Origin: Leishmania infantum JPCM5
Taxonomy: Eukaryota; Euglenozoa; Kinetoplastea; Trypanosomatida; Trypanosomatidae
DNA length: 64,000 nt
Reading direction: 5' to 3'
NCBI RefSeq assembly: GCF_000002875.2
Contig: NC_009388.2
Span: 64,501 to 128,500, forward strand
This document shows, piece after piece, positions 9,501 through 16,441 of the stretch; within the stretch, counting starts at the first letter, position 1, and each line of letters opens with the position of its first letter. The position numbers and the translations under genes are program-made. A model generated the notes under the pieces. That model saw nothing but the letters and a program-made list of their open reading frames with translations. It was not told the origin of the DNA and made no database searches.

Positions 9501-9973
9501 TGTATCCGCTGCACAGCGGGGTGACGCACTACGAACGCACTTCAGGGGCCGCAATGAGCAGCGGTCTCGCATCACCTCTGCCGAGGGAGCCGCCACGGGC
9601 TCGGATGGTGCACCGCGATGTGGAGGCAACGGGCACAGAGAAAGACACGCAGGAGCGCCTCACAGCTGCAACGGAGGCTTACCGCGACGTGCTGTACGAG
9701 CACATTCTCGAGTCGAATGGGCTGCAAGGGGTGGATGCGTTGGCCCAGTATCTACCCCGCCACACCTCCGGCGGTGGGCTGAAGACGCAACGACTGTCTG
9801 CGAGCGGCATTATCTCGAAGACCCGGGCAATGTTACGAGCGCTGGAGGAACGCCTGGGCGCTTCCCGTCGCGTCGTGCGTGGAGTCGACCCGGCGGTGCA
9901 GGAGCGAAGCCTGGAAGCCTTCCGACGGCTCGAGGTCGCCTTGTCTGCCCTTTGTGAAGGCAGCGATTCGTAG
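3542..9973 (+). CDS. FYVE-type zinc finger protein with 32-unit coiled-coil repeat
   Basis: The protein has 2143 residues. Residues about 14-80 form an eight-cysteine zinc finger with ligands spaced as in FYVE domains: C23/C28, C41/C44, C49/C52 and C71/C74. The canonical phosphatidylinositol-3-phosphate motif R(R/K)HHCRxCG is reduced to a VNCHRCG segment, so lipid binding is uncertain and the domain could be a FYVE-related variant. Residues about 85-165 are Pro/Ser/Thr-rich. Residues 204-1451 are 32 tandem 39-residue units rich in Glu, Ala, Gln, Leu and Arg, predicted to form one very long coiled coil. Non-repetitive coiled coil continues to about residue 1970, followed by a Gln-run linker and a helical C-terminus. 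FYVE proteins with long coiled coils (EEA1 type) act as tethers on endosomes; a similar tether role here is inference. The next gene encodes a predicted endolysosomal RH-domain protein. The ATG at 3542 is the first after a good splice-acceptor signal. Confidence 0.88.
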   Translation: MSTPVGGVVPQDRWQPQQRVKVCQYQDCGAPFGFFSTKVNCHRCGIVLCGKCASTKTVIPRYYSNEAVPVCQRCYQVVERYKARGSVTPGYVVHSTTVSATPARSSPVPPPHTSQAPGTHAPSPQPAAAVSPAALAPTVEAVTVSTKPSVTDADLHALRGVIETLQQALNDAQCNAAKAATSAAAQLRTAEEENAALKSTADLLQQRLVTAAQQRAELEAQVARLAADRDEAREQLAANAEELQQRLVTATQQRAELEAQVARLAADRDEAREQLAANAEELQQRLVTATQQRAELEAQVARLAADRDEAREQLAANAEELQQRLVTAAQQRAELEAQVARLAADRDEAREQLAANAEELQQRLVTATQQRAELEAQVARLAADRDEAREQLAANAEELQQRLVTAAQQRAELEAQVARLAADRDEAREQLAANAEELQQRLVTATQQRAELEAQVARLAADRDEAREQLAANAEELQQRLVTATQQRAELEAQVARLAADRDEAREQLAANAEELQQRLVTAAQQRAELEAQVARLAADRDEAREQLAANAEELQQRLVTATQQRAELEAQVARLAADRDEAREQLAANAEELQQRLVTAAQQRAELEAQVARLAADRDEAREQLAANAEELQQRLVTAAQQRAELEAQVARLAADRDEAREQLAANAEELQQRLVTAAQQRAELEAQVARLAADRDEAREQLAANAEELQQRLVTATQQRAELEAQVARLAADRDEAREQLAANAEELQQRLVTAAQQRAELEAQVARLAADRDEAREQLAANAEELQQRLVTATQQRAELEAQVARLAADRDEAREQLAANAEELQQRLVTATQQRAELEAQVARLAADRDEAREQLAANAEELQQRLVTAAQQRAELEAQVARLAADRDEAREQLAANAEELQQRLVTAAQQRAELEAQVARLAADRDEAREQLAANAEELQQRLVTATQQRAELEAQVARLAADRDEAREQLAANAEELQQRLVTATQQRAELEAQVARLAADRDEAREQLAANAEELQQRLVTAAQQRAELEAQVARLAADRDEAREQLAANAEELQQRLVTATQQRAELEAQVARLAADRDEAREQLAANAEELQQRLVTATQQRAELEAQVARLAADRDEAREQLAANAEELQQRLVTAAQQRAELEAQVARLAADRDEAREQLAANAEELQQRLVTAAQQRAELEAQVARLAADRDEAREQLAANAEELQQRLVTATQQRAELEAQVARLAADRDEAREQLAANAEELQQRLVTAAQQRAELEAQVARLAADRDEAREQLAANAEELQQRLATAAQQRAELEAQVARLAADRDEAREQLAANAEELQQRLVTATQQRAELEAQVARLAADRDEAREQLAANAEELQQRLATAAQQRAELEAQVARLAADRDEAREQLAANAEELQQRLVTAAQQRAELEAQVARLAADRDEAREQKAMDAEELQVLREVVTQERDASEHRRLALESEVERLRAERETMLKMLSMEAAESRHRGGAVSHRDAELEAQIAVLLRERDEAGAQAVVAAEQLQLHREMVKKEEESFDEERCCLESQVAQLMEAFAAAEQQRQEVAAKAADAQERLDSMARRCIGLEGDAEQRADERDEALRQLANLREEVKLRQDAADVENAELRARLAQLSEEQEKTLEHVISGVRERQVRLEAAEEQRADLEARVARLVDEAGDLRSRLAASTDEVNLYRDLALQEHEAAQNRCATLEAQVARLMSDRDNARQQESADLSEVRRHLGDAVHERDMAYHRCAELEEQNAVMASELQAAKAKLRQASEKASSLMARLSASSSVAGGISALVSVEGSSGVPQAAPHRDGELIAEAGERLRERGEAMRLLAEGVELSERARPLEQVLAEKLIDDRRTSHAEEVATESTESTQLPWKPAHSRRLDSRAAQLDERAARLREKERQLLRVAHELQAKSRALQVLYARGLDRPQVTSLLLTADGDDTSHPNTPQQQQQGTRTPRREPVYPLHSGVTHYERTSGAAMSSGLASPLPREPPRARMVHRDVEATGTEKDTQERLTAATEAYRDVLYEHILESNGLQGVDALAQYLPRHTSGGGLKTQRLSASGIISKTRAMLRALEERLGASRRVVRGVDPAVQERSLEAFRRLEVALSALCEGSDS
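4151..7894 (+). repeat. Tandem array: 32 units of 117 bp
   Basis: Unit boundaries at each CTGCAG/TTACAG start are exactly 117 bases apart, and 4151-7894 equals 32 x 117. Units are almost identical in DNA sequence. The recurrent variants are ACGGCCGCG versus ACCGCCACG (TAA versus TAT in the protein; 17 and 15 units), GAA versus GAG at the penultimate codon, and GTC to GCC (V to A) in units 29 and 31. The last unit diverges after its GAG CAA codons. Because 117 is divisible by 3, the array keeps frame for any copy number. The near-complete absence of synonymous divergence points to continuing homogenisation by unequal exchange or conversion. Confidence 0.97.
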
Positions 9974-10841
9974 AGACGCAGTCCATAGCCATGGGCGCTG
10001 GCCGCCGCCTCTCCTCCACGCCTCAGCGCTCCTACGGATATGAAAGGCATTCGGTGCTGCATCGTTTTTCCTGCTCTGATGCGACACCCTACGTCCATAC
10101 CCCGGCAGCACGTCCTCGCCGCCGCCCCCCCCCCACACACACACAAACACACCTCCGCCACTCCTCCGTTGGCTGCATATCGTTCGCCAAGGGGCTGCAA
10201 CTCCCGGCCCCACCTCCCTCCAAGTGGCAGCGCAACCGTGTACGGCGGCGACAGTCGCCCGTTAGAGTGGATGATGCAAGGTGGAAGAGCACCGGGAAGT
10301 GATGGACTATAATTCGCGTTGCCGCAACTCGTGCGCGTGCGCTCGAAGAGCAAGGGCAAGCACAGCCACAGGCGAAAAGATGGAGCAGCAGAGTGCCCGC
10401 GTCTTCGTGCTTGCCGCGCAACCGCACGGAAAGCCACAGCATATGACCGCTGTTTGAGGAGCGTGTGCCGCCTGCTGGGTGCGTCTGTAGGCTTGCCTCT
10501 GCTGCCTACGCCGCTGCCGTTCTTGGCACGCGGCACTCTGCCACTGTATGCTCCTTTTTTACTCGCTCGCGCCTCCTCACACCCTTCCACCTGAGCATTC
10601 AACTGAGCACACACGTGTGTGGCGGGGAGCTAGCACAGCTGGGCGGACGCCGCCTCATCATCCTCTCGTACCCGGCACGGCACCTCCACCGCCCTCCGAC
10701 CTTCTCCCGCAGCATCGGGCGTTCTCCTCGCCCGCTGTGCACCGGCATAACGACCGCGCGCGCGAGAGAGAGAACGCGGCGTCGCGAGTCGTCAACCAGG
10801 AATATGTGGTCCTGTAGCTACAGCGCGTTGGTATTTCGTTC
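9974..10841. other. Intergenic region/UTRs
   Basis: About 0.87 kb with no supportable gene. It contains a C-run followed by CA-rich sequence at 10126-10152, a T-run at 10552-10560 and a pyrimidine-rich stretch at 10689-10710. An ATG at 10804, out of frame with the next gene, lies between the candidate splice acceptor and the annotated start. Confidence 0.55.
10689..10712 (+). promoter_or_regulatory. Candidate trans-splice acceptor for the RH-domain gene
   Basis: A pyrimidine-rich run ends with AG at 10711-10712, 129 bases before the ATG at 10842. If this site is used, the leader contains an upstream out-of-frame ATG at 10804. Confidence 0.35.
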
Positions 10842-13800
10842 ATGCACGCAGCTGCCGGTGGAAAGAGCCGCAGGGAGGGCTGCGGAATCCATGACGGCCA
10901 CCCCGCCAACGGTGAGGCCGACTCCGTGCACTCACCGCCGCTCGCTAACGCCCGCCGCGCACTACAGCATATTGTGACGGAGCTTCAGCAGCAGCACTGG
11001 CAGCATCAAGTGGTGTCGTCGAGTACTGCGGATGAGGACGGCCGAGCCTCTGCCGATGACAGCACCCCCGCACATCTTGCGATCTCTGTACCGCGCGCCT
11101 CGACCTCTTGCACTGATGTGGCGTGCTCGACCTCGCCGGACACGGCGGAGCAGCAGTGTGAGAGGCGTCGCCTACTTTTCCTGGCAGAGTGGGCGCAGCG
11201 AGTGGCAGCGGCGTATGCGCCAATCATGCCGTCTGCTGCGCAGGAGGCCGCTGCATCGTTGCTAATGGTGCGCCCCGTCTCGCACGACGCCGTCACGCGG
11301 GACGCGTCCGCAAGTGCAGCCGGCACGCCACCGGCTCCCTTCACTGAAGCGCAGCGGCGACTGGCTGAACCGGCCGTGGTCGCTGCCGTGGCGGACGCCG
11401 CGCTGGAGAGCAACGCTGCCGCGTCCACCTCAGGAACCAAAGCAGACCTGCCGCCGGTGCGCTGCGCGAGCGTGCCAGTGGAACGGCGACTGAGCTACCC
11501 GGACGGATACGCCAACGCACATGCGGACAGGGCCGCGCCCGTCTCGGCTACGACCCATAGCGACCTGCTGTTGCTCCCGCACACGATCATGACAGCAGCT
11601 GCCGCAGTGTCGCGCTTGTCCTCTCCCCCGCCGCCGATCCTTCCGCGCGGTCGCGCACCGCTATGCCGTGTGGTTGGTGAGCCCTTCGACGTGCCCACCA
11701 CCCGAGCAGAGCAGCATGCTGTCCTCGCTGCGCAGGGTGGTTGTTGCGCTCGATGCGGCGTCGTCTTGCCGCAGCCGCAGCTCCACTTCTCTGAGTGGTG
11801 CTCTGCGCACACTCGGAGCATCTGCACAAGACTGGCCGGCTCGTGTTGCTACTTGCCGCGCTGCTGTTGTGGCGGTGGCCAGACGACCACATTGTCGCCG
11901 CGTCGAGGCAGATTCTGGCACGCGTGCATGTGCATGTCGAGATGCAGCTCTTCGGCCGAAGACGAGGAGGACGGGGGATCGGCTGCCGTGACTGCAGTCC
12001 ACGTGACACAAGAAGCCACCGGTGGCGCTGGTGGTGGCCGTGGAGGTGTACGGCACAACGCAAGGGCTCCGCTGGACGCACCGGAGAGCGAAGACTTTGG
12101 TGGCGCCGCAAGCGAGCGCGACGGGCTGCTAGCCGGAGGCACGCAGTCGAATAGGCACGCCCGCACGCGGGCCGCTTGTGATCACCACCGCAGCGACAGG
12201 ACCGGTGACGACGGCGGCGGCACGCCTGCTGATGCATCCTTCCTCTTCTGTACGTATGAGGGCCACTACTTGTGCTTGCGCTGCTTCCATGCCCCGCTTA
12301 CGGCGGCCGGCCTCGGTGCAGCGATGTCGACAGCATCCGCAGCGGCAGCAGGCGCCGTCGGTGGCACCTTCATCCCGGAAGACTACCAGACGCGCTGTGT
12401 GGCATCGGAGGGGTGGCAGGCACACGCCTTTTCGACAACGTCTTTGTCTTCGTCCTCCGCGTGGTTTCAGTCGCGCCGGCGCGACAACGGTGGTGGCGAA
12501 GACGTTAATGGGTCGTCCGCGCGCGCAGCTCTTGCAAGAGCGTCGGAACAGTTGCATGAGTGGTGGCTCGCACGCCACGTGGCCCACCTCACGCCCGCCG
12601 CTGGCACCCTCACCCTCACGGGGAGTAGAGCCGCTAGTGGGCTAGATCATCCACCACAGCAGCAACACCAGAAGCACACTGCTTCACCTCTGCACCTGTG
12701 CGTCCTCCCTGCCCATGTGCTGCATCGATGGGACTTCACACGCTTTCCTGTGTCTGCCGCGGCGGCCGCCGTTCTGCGGCGGCGATGCTACCCCGGCAGC
12801 GCTCACGGCCGAGAGAGCTACCTCTCCCCGGGGGCCTCCAGCCTAGAGCGTGGTGGGCAGCGCACCACCGTAGGTGGTGGTGACGGTGTCAGGAGCAGAA
12901 TGAGCGGTGAAGGCTCTCCGATTTTGCTCCCTGGGGAGCAGCAGGGAGCGCGAGGGCATCAGAGCGCTCCAGCGAGTCCTCCCCCGCCGGCCCTGGAGCA
13001 CATCCCTTACCTTAGCGGAGAGGCTGGTGGGGCAGCCCCGCCGATGGTGCAGCTTCCTGAGCTCTACGACGTGTCCGCCATCAACCCCTCCTTGTACGTG
13101 CGCGTCCCGGCGCTCGCCTCCGCATTGCGGCTACGGCAGCGGATGAGTCTCCTGCACGCGCAGGCTTGGTGGTGCCCACAGTACAGGCACGAAGTCTGGG
13201 GGCTGCGGAGTGGAGACGAGCTGGTAGGTGAGGGGCTGGAAGGGGCGGCAGCGCTTTCTGTGGCGCAGCAGCCACCAGGGCCTTCCTCCACGGTAGAGCA
13301 TGCCCTGAAATACCCTCCAAGTCCGGCAGCAGTGGTGGAGAGCGCGGTGGGCAGCGCTGACTTCTATCTGCTGGCTCACGATGTAGCTCCTCCTCCCAAC
13401 TCCTCATGGGCGGCGTCGTCGGCATCACGCTCGCACAGCGTGGCAACTCCGCAGACAGCGTCTCTCTCTGCTCTGTCCAGCCAAGCCCACGGCAACCTCT
13501 CTGCCCGAGTCGATGGAACCTCCTCGTCTCACCGACACCCGTCCGCAGCGGGCGTGGCGGCAGTGCCACTGACGCCGCCGACGTGTGCGCGCTTCCACGC
13601 GCGCCGTCGCTATCTTGTGGAACGAGCTGAAGGCTGGTCTCTCCAAGACCTTCACCGACTGGCAACGCCGTCGTCGTCGACCTCCGCTAGTGCAGCCGCC
13701 GCCCCTTCGCCGCCGCTACTGCTCGCAGAGCTGCAGAGCATGTTTGATATTATGCAAGCGCACCTCAATAACTGCAGCGGCTGTGCAGCGCAGTGCCACG

Positions 13801-13847
13801 GATTGATGGTAAAGGCGCCCCTCGGACTGCCGGTGTGTCGTGATTGA
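10842..13847 (+). CDS. Rubicon-homology (RH/DUF4206)-like cysteine-rich protein
   Basis: The protein has 1001 residues. Conserved blocks occur in the order expected for the Rubicon-homology domain found in Rubicon, Pacer and PLEKHM1: a first Cys cluster CCARCG (C301, C302, C305); a second block CTYEGHYLCLRCFH (C470, C478, C481, H483), like the family's C-x-(Y/F)-x-G-x-(Y/F)-x-C-x-x-C-H; WDFTRFPVS (W630-F632), like the family's WDF-x-x-(Y)-x-VS; NPSLYVRVPAL (N748 onward), like the family's NP-x-LY; and a C-terminal H-x3-C-x2-C block (H974, C978, C981) with C985 and C999. In this family the domain binds zinc and, in animal members, Rab7 on late endosomes. The blocks are separated by Ser/Ala/Gly-rich insertions, typical of Leishmania proteins. 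The assignment is from motif order only. The neighbour upstream is a FYVE-type protein, which fits an endolysosomal setting. The start is uncertain because of an upstream ATG at 10804. Confidence 0.72.
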   Translation: MHAAAGGKSRREGCGIHDGHPANGEADSVHSPPLANARRALQHIVTELQQQHWQHQVVSSSTADEDGRASADDSTPAHLAISVPRASTSCTDVACSTSPDTAEQQCERRRLLFLAEWAQRVAAAYAPIMPSAAQEAAASLLMVRPVSHDAVTRDASASAAGTPPAPFTEAQRRLAEPAVVAAVADAALESNAAASTSGTKADLPPVRCASVPVERRLSYPDGYANAHADRAAPVSATTHSDLLLLPHTIMTAAAAVSRLSSPPPPILPRGRAPLCRVVGEPFDVPTTRAEQHAVLAAQGGCCARCGVVLPQPQLHFSEWCSAHTRSICTRLAGSCCYLPRCCCGGGQTTTLSPRRGRFWHACMCMSRCSSSAEDEEDGGSAAVTAVHVTQEATGGAGGGRGGVRHNARAPLDAPESEDFGGAASERDGLLAGGTQSNRHARTRAACDHHRSDRTGDDGGGTPADASFLFCTYEGHYLCLRCFHAPLTAAGLGAAMSTASAAAAGAVGGTFIPEDYQTRCVASEGWQAHAFSTTSLSSSSAWFQSRRRDNGGGEDVNGSSARAALARASEQLHEWWLARHVAHLTPAAGTLTLTGSRAASGLDHPPQQQHQKHTASPLHLCVLPAHVLHRWDFTRFPVSAAAAAVLRRRCYPGSAHGRESYLSPGASSLERGGQRTTVGGGDGVRSRMSGEGSPILLPGEQQGARGHQSAPASPPPPALEHIPYLSGEAGGAAPPMVQLPELYDVSAINPSLYVRVPALASALRLRQRMSLLHAQAWWCPQYRHEVWGLRSGDELVGEGLEGAAALSVAQQPPGPSSTVEHALKYPPSPAAVVESAVGSADFYLLAHDVAPPPNSSWAASSASRSHSVATPQTASLSALSSQAHGNLSARVDGTSSSHRHPSAAGVAAVPLTPPTCARFHARRRYLVERAEGWSLQDLHRLATPSSSTSASAAAAPSPPLLLAELQSMFDIMQAHLNNCSGCAAQCHGLMVKAPLGLPVCRD

Positions 13848-14636
13848 GGTGAGTGGACGGAAGGGAGGACATGTAGCCCCGTGTGAGTCTCTGCCTATGT
13901 GATTTCCTTCGCCTTCGTGTCCCCTCAGCTGTGCTTGTTCTCGATTCTCGCCGGCGCTAGCGCTGTGGAAGTGCTGCACCGTTGTTGTTGCGCTCCATTT
14001 TTAGCTCTCTGTGCGTGAGCTTGTTCGCACCACGGCTGCTGTCCAACGCCAACACCGCGCAGCGGCAGCAGCAGCAGCAGCACGTGTCGGTCGGCATCCT
14101 CAGCGTCTGCGTTTGTTTTCCGTTGTTGCTTGTCTGTCTCCCACAGACCCCAGATGACGGGGCACACACACACATACACTTCACTGCCCTCCTCGCCCTC
14201 TGCCCCCTCTCCTCTCGTCACATATCGCCACTCACCAGCCACGCCGATCTCTGCGCAGGGACCGCCTCTCTCCTGTAATCCTTTTCCATAGTCTTTCTCG
14301 CGGTGTGCGCGCACTCTCGCATGCCGCACGCCTCCTCGCTCTCTGCCCGAAAGCCGTCTTTGCGCGTGCACACCCACGAAGTCATCGGACGAGCCTTTCC
14401 TTGTTTTCTGCCTTGTCCTCATTCTTAGCGGATACGTGGCGCGCCATCGCTGCACGAGCCGCTGCAGCCAGCTGTCTGGCGAGCCACTCCGCCATCCTTC
14501 ACTTACCGAGTAGCGCGTTATGCCCTACCACTGCCGTCCGCGCACTTCACATATCCGTCGGCTCCGCCATCTTCAAGGCAGCTCGCACGGCAGAATGTAG
14601 GCCGCGACTGCCGCCTCTGCAGTGCCGAGGCGGCTA
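13848..14636. other. Intergenic region
   Basis: About 0.8 kb with no supportable gene. It has a CAG-like run near 14063-14080, a CA tract at 14164-14176 and scattered CT-rich segments (14180-14280, 14396-14420) that could act in trans-splicing of the following broken gene. Confidence 0.5.
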
Positions 14637-15975
14637 ATGGAGCGCGACAAGGTTGATGCCACAGCTGGCGGACTCATGCGCGTCAACACAGGCGTCTTTC
14701 AGGCCTGCGCTGATGCGCTTGAAAAGCGGTACGAGGCTGAGGTTGAAGCATCTCGGCACGTCGACGGTGCCGACGCCGTGCGTGTACATCTACAAGGGCG
14801 GCGTGCACGATGCTACCGAGCTCCGCAACCCTCACCCGGGCGGCGCTCAGATCACGCGGGACCACCACGGCAAGGGCGTCCACGCAGGTGTTCCACGACG
14901 AGTGTGACCTCCATGCTTACACAAAGAGCGCACTGAACATGCTGCCGCGATACCGTGCCAGCTCCATGCTCGGTCCGCTCGGCGAGTACGAGAAGCACCA
15001 GCGCGAGATGGCCTACAAGGACTTCACCATCCGCCGCGATCGCGGGCTGGTGGGGCAAGCGATGTTCCTCGATCTCCCATAGTACATGCACTTGATCAAT
15101 ACCCCCCCCCATCTGCGTCCCGCGCTGCGGCCTGTTTGACTTGAGCCTGATCTTCTTCTGCACCAAGTGCTGGGCCGTCATGATCCTCTGGCTGCCTCTG
15201 AGCCTCTTGTGGACCGTGCGTGGCGTCAGGCGCGACTACACGCAGCTGAGCCCGGCGTGGGGAAGCCGCTTCGACGCCTACCTCTACTACCCGAACATGA
15301 ACTGGATCTTCCAGAACTACCCAGCCGCCGTGGGCCCGTCCATGGCATCGTACATCGCCCGCCAGCGCCACAGATGCGAGGGCCATCGCAGACGCCCAGT
15401 ACCAACACGCGGTCGAAGTCATCGACTTCAGCCCGCTCTTCGTGCTGGTCTTCTTCCTCTTTTGGAGTTGCGCTGTGGAAGTTCATGGAGTATTTGATCC
15501 ACCGCATCGTCTTCCACTTCGAGAGCGCACCTCCCGAGCCGCTCTTCGACAATCCGCTCTGCAAGCTGCTGCACCTCTTGCTCCACGGCATTCACCACAT
15601 CACTCCGATGGACACCCGACCGTCTTGTCTTCCCGCCGGTGCTGCTCGTCGTGGCCAGTACGCTCACCTACAACGGCTACGGCTACCCCGCGGCGAGGCA
15701 GCTGCCTCGATATCGTGGCCGGCGGTGTTGTGTGCGGCTACGGCCTGTACGACGACATTCATTACGTCATCCACCACCGCGACCCCGCCAACTTCTACTT
15801 CAAGGACCTGAAGCGGTACCACCACGCGCACCACAACGTCGATGACACCGGCGGCTGCGGCCTCGGCACCACGTTCTGAGACATTTTCTATGGCAAGGCG
15901 TGCCAGAAGAGCCAAGCGGGCGACACCGTGTCTCTCCGTGTGCATGAACGGAGAAAGGGAGACGTCGCGGGGTAG
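14637..15975 (+). pseudogene. Fatty acid 2-hydroxylase (cytochrome b5-hydroxylase fusion), broken
   Basis: The remains read as a fatty acid 2-hydroxylase of the Scs7/FA2H type, the membrane di-iron enzyme that hydroxylates the acyl chain of sphingolipids. The N-terminal third carries a cytochrome b5 signature, VHDATEL followed by the haem-binding HPGG (near 14802-14843), with a second candidate haem His in DLHAY (near 14905-14920). The C-terminal part carries the hydroxylase His boxes: LIHRIVFH (near 15494-15520), HGIHH (near 15582-15600), YDDIHYVIHH (near 15748-15780) and YHHAHHN (near 15818-15840). These pieces lie in different frames. Shifts are needed near 14770, 14885, the C9 run at 15102-15110, 15370, 15465, 15615 and 15710, and there are in-frame stops at 15080-15082 (TAG) and 15877-15879 (TGA). 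The last stop interrupts a C-terminus that continues as DIFYGKACQ to 15975. With this many lesions a sequencing artefact is unlikely, and the gene is probably dead. Confidence 0.88.
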
Positions 15976-16394
15976 GGGGGGACGAGGATCGGGGCGGGTG
16001 CCGTTGTTGCACGAAGCGAGCGAGCGACGCGACGCGGTTGTGGCCAACGGTGAAACGCTTCGCTCCTCTTCGTCCAGCGGCTGCTGTCACGTACATGTGT
16101 GTGCCAGCCACCGGCCACACTCACCCTCATCCGTGCATGAAAAGCGGAGGGGGAGGAGGCGAGAGGGGCACGTCTGGCGTGCAACAGGTGTGCGCATACT
16201 TGCATGCATGCCCATGCCCATGTATCCTCATGTGCGTGTGCCCATACGAGTGCGATACGTCTCCCTGCCTCTTCCACGTGTTCAACCATCTTTTCGCTGC
16301 TCTCCTCCGTGCCCCGGCGGACAGGGGAGGGCGCATCCATACATGCGCTGAGACGTGCGTGACATCGCAAGGCCCAGCGCACGCACACCCCACT

Positions 16395-16400
<6 letters not shown>

Positions 16401-16440
<40 letters not shown>
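16401..16440. repeat. (GT)20 microsatellite
   Basis: Forty bases of perfect GT repeat, preceded by an imperfect TGTGTCT start at about 16393. This is the longest perfect dinucleotide run in the window. Confidence 0.95.
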
Positions 16441-16441
<1 letters not shown>

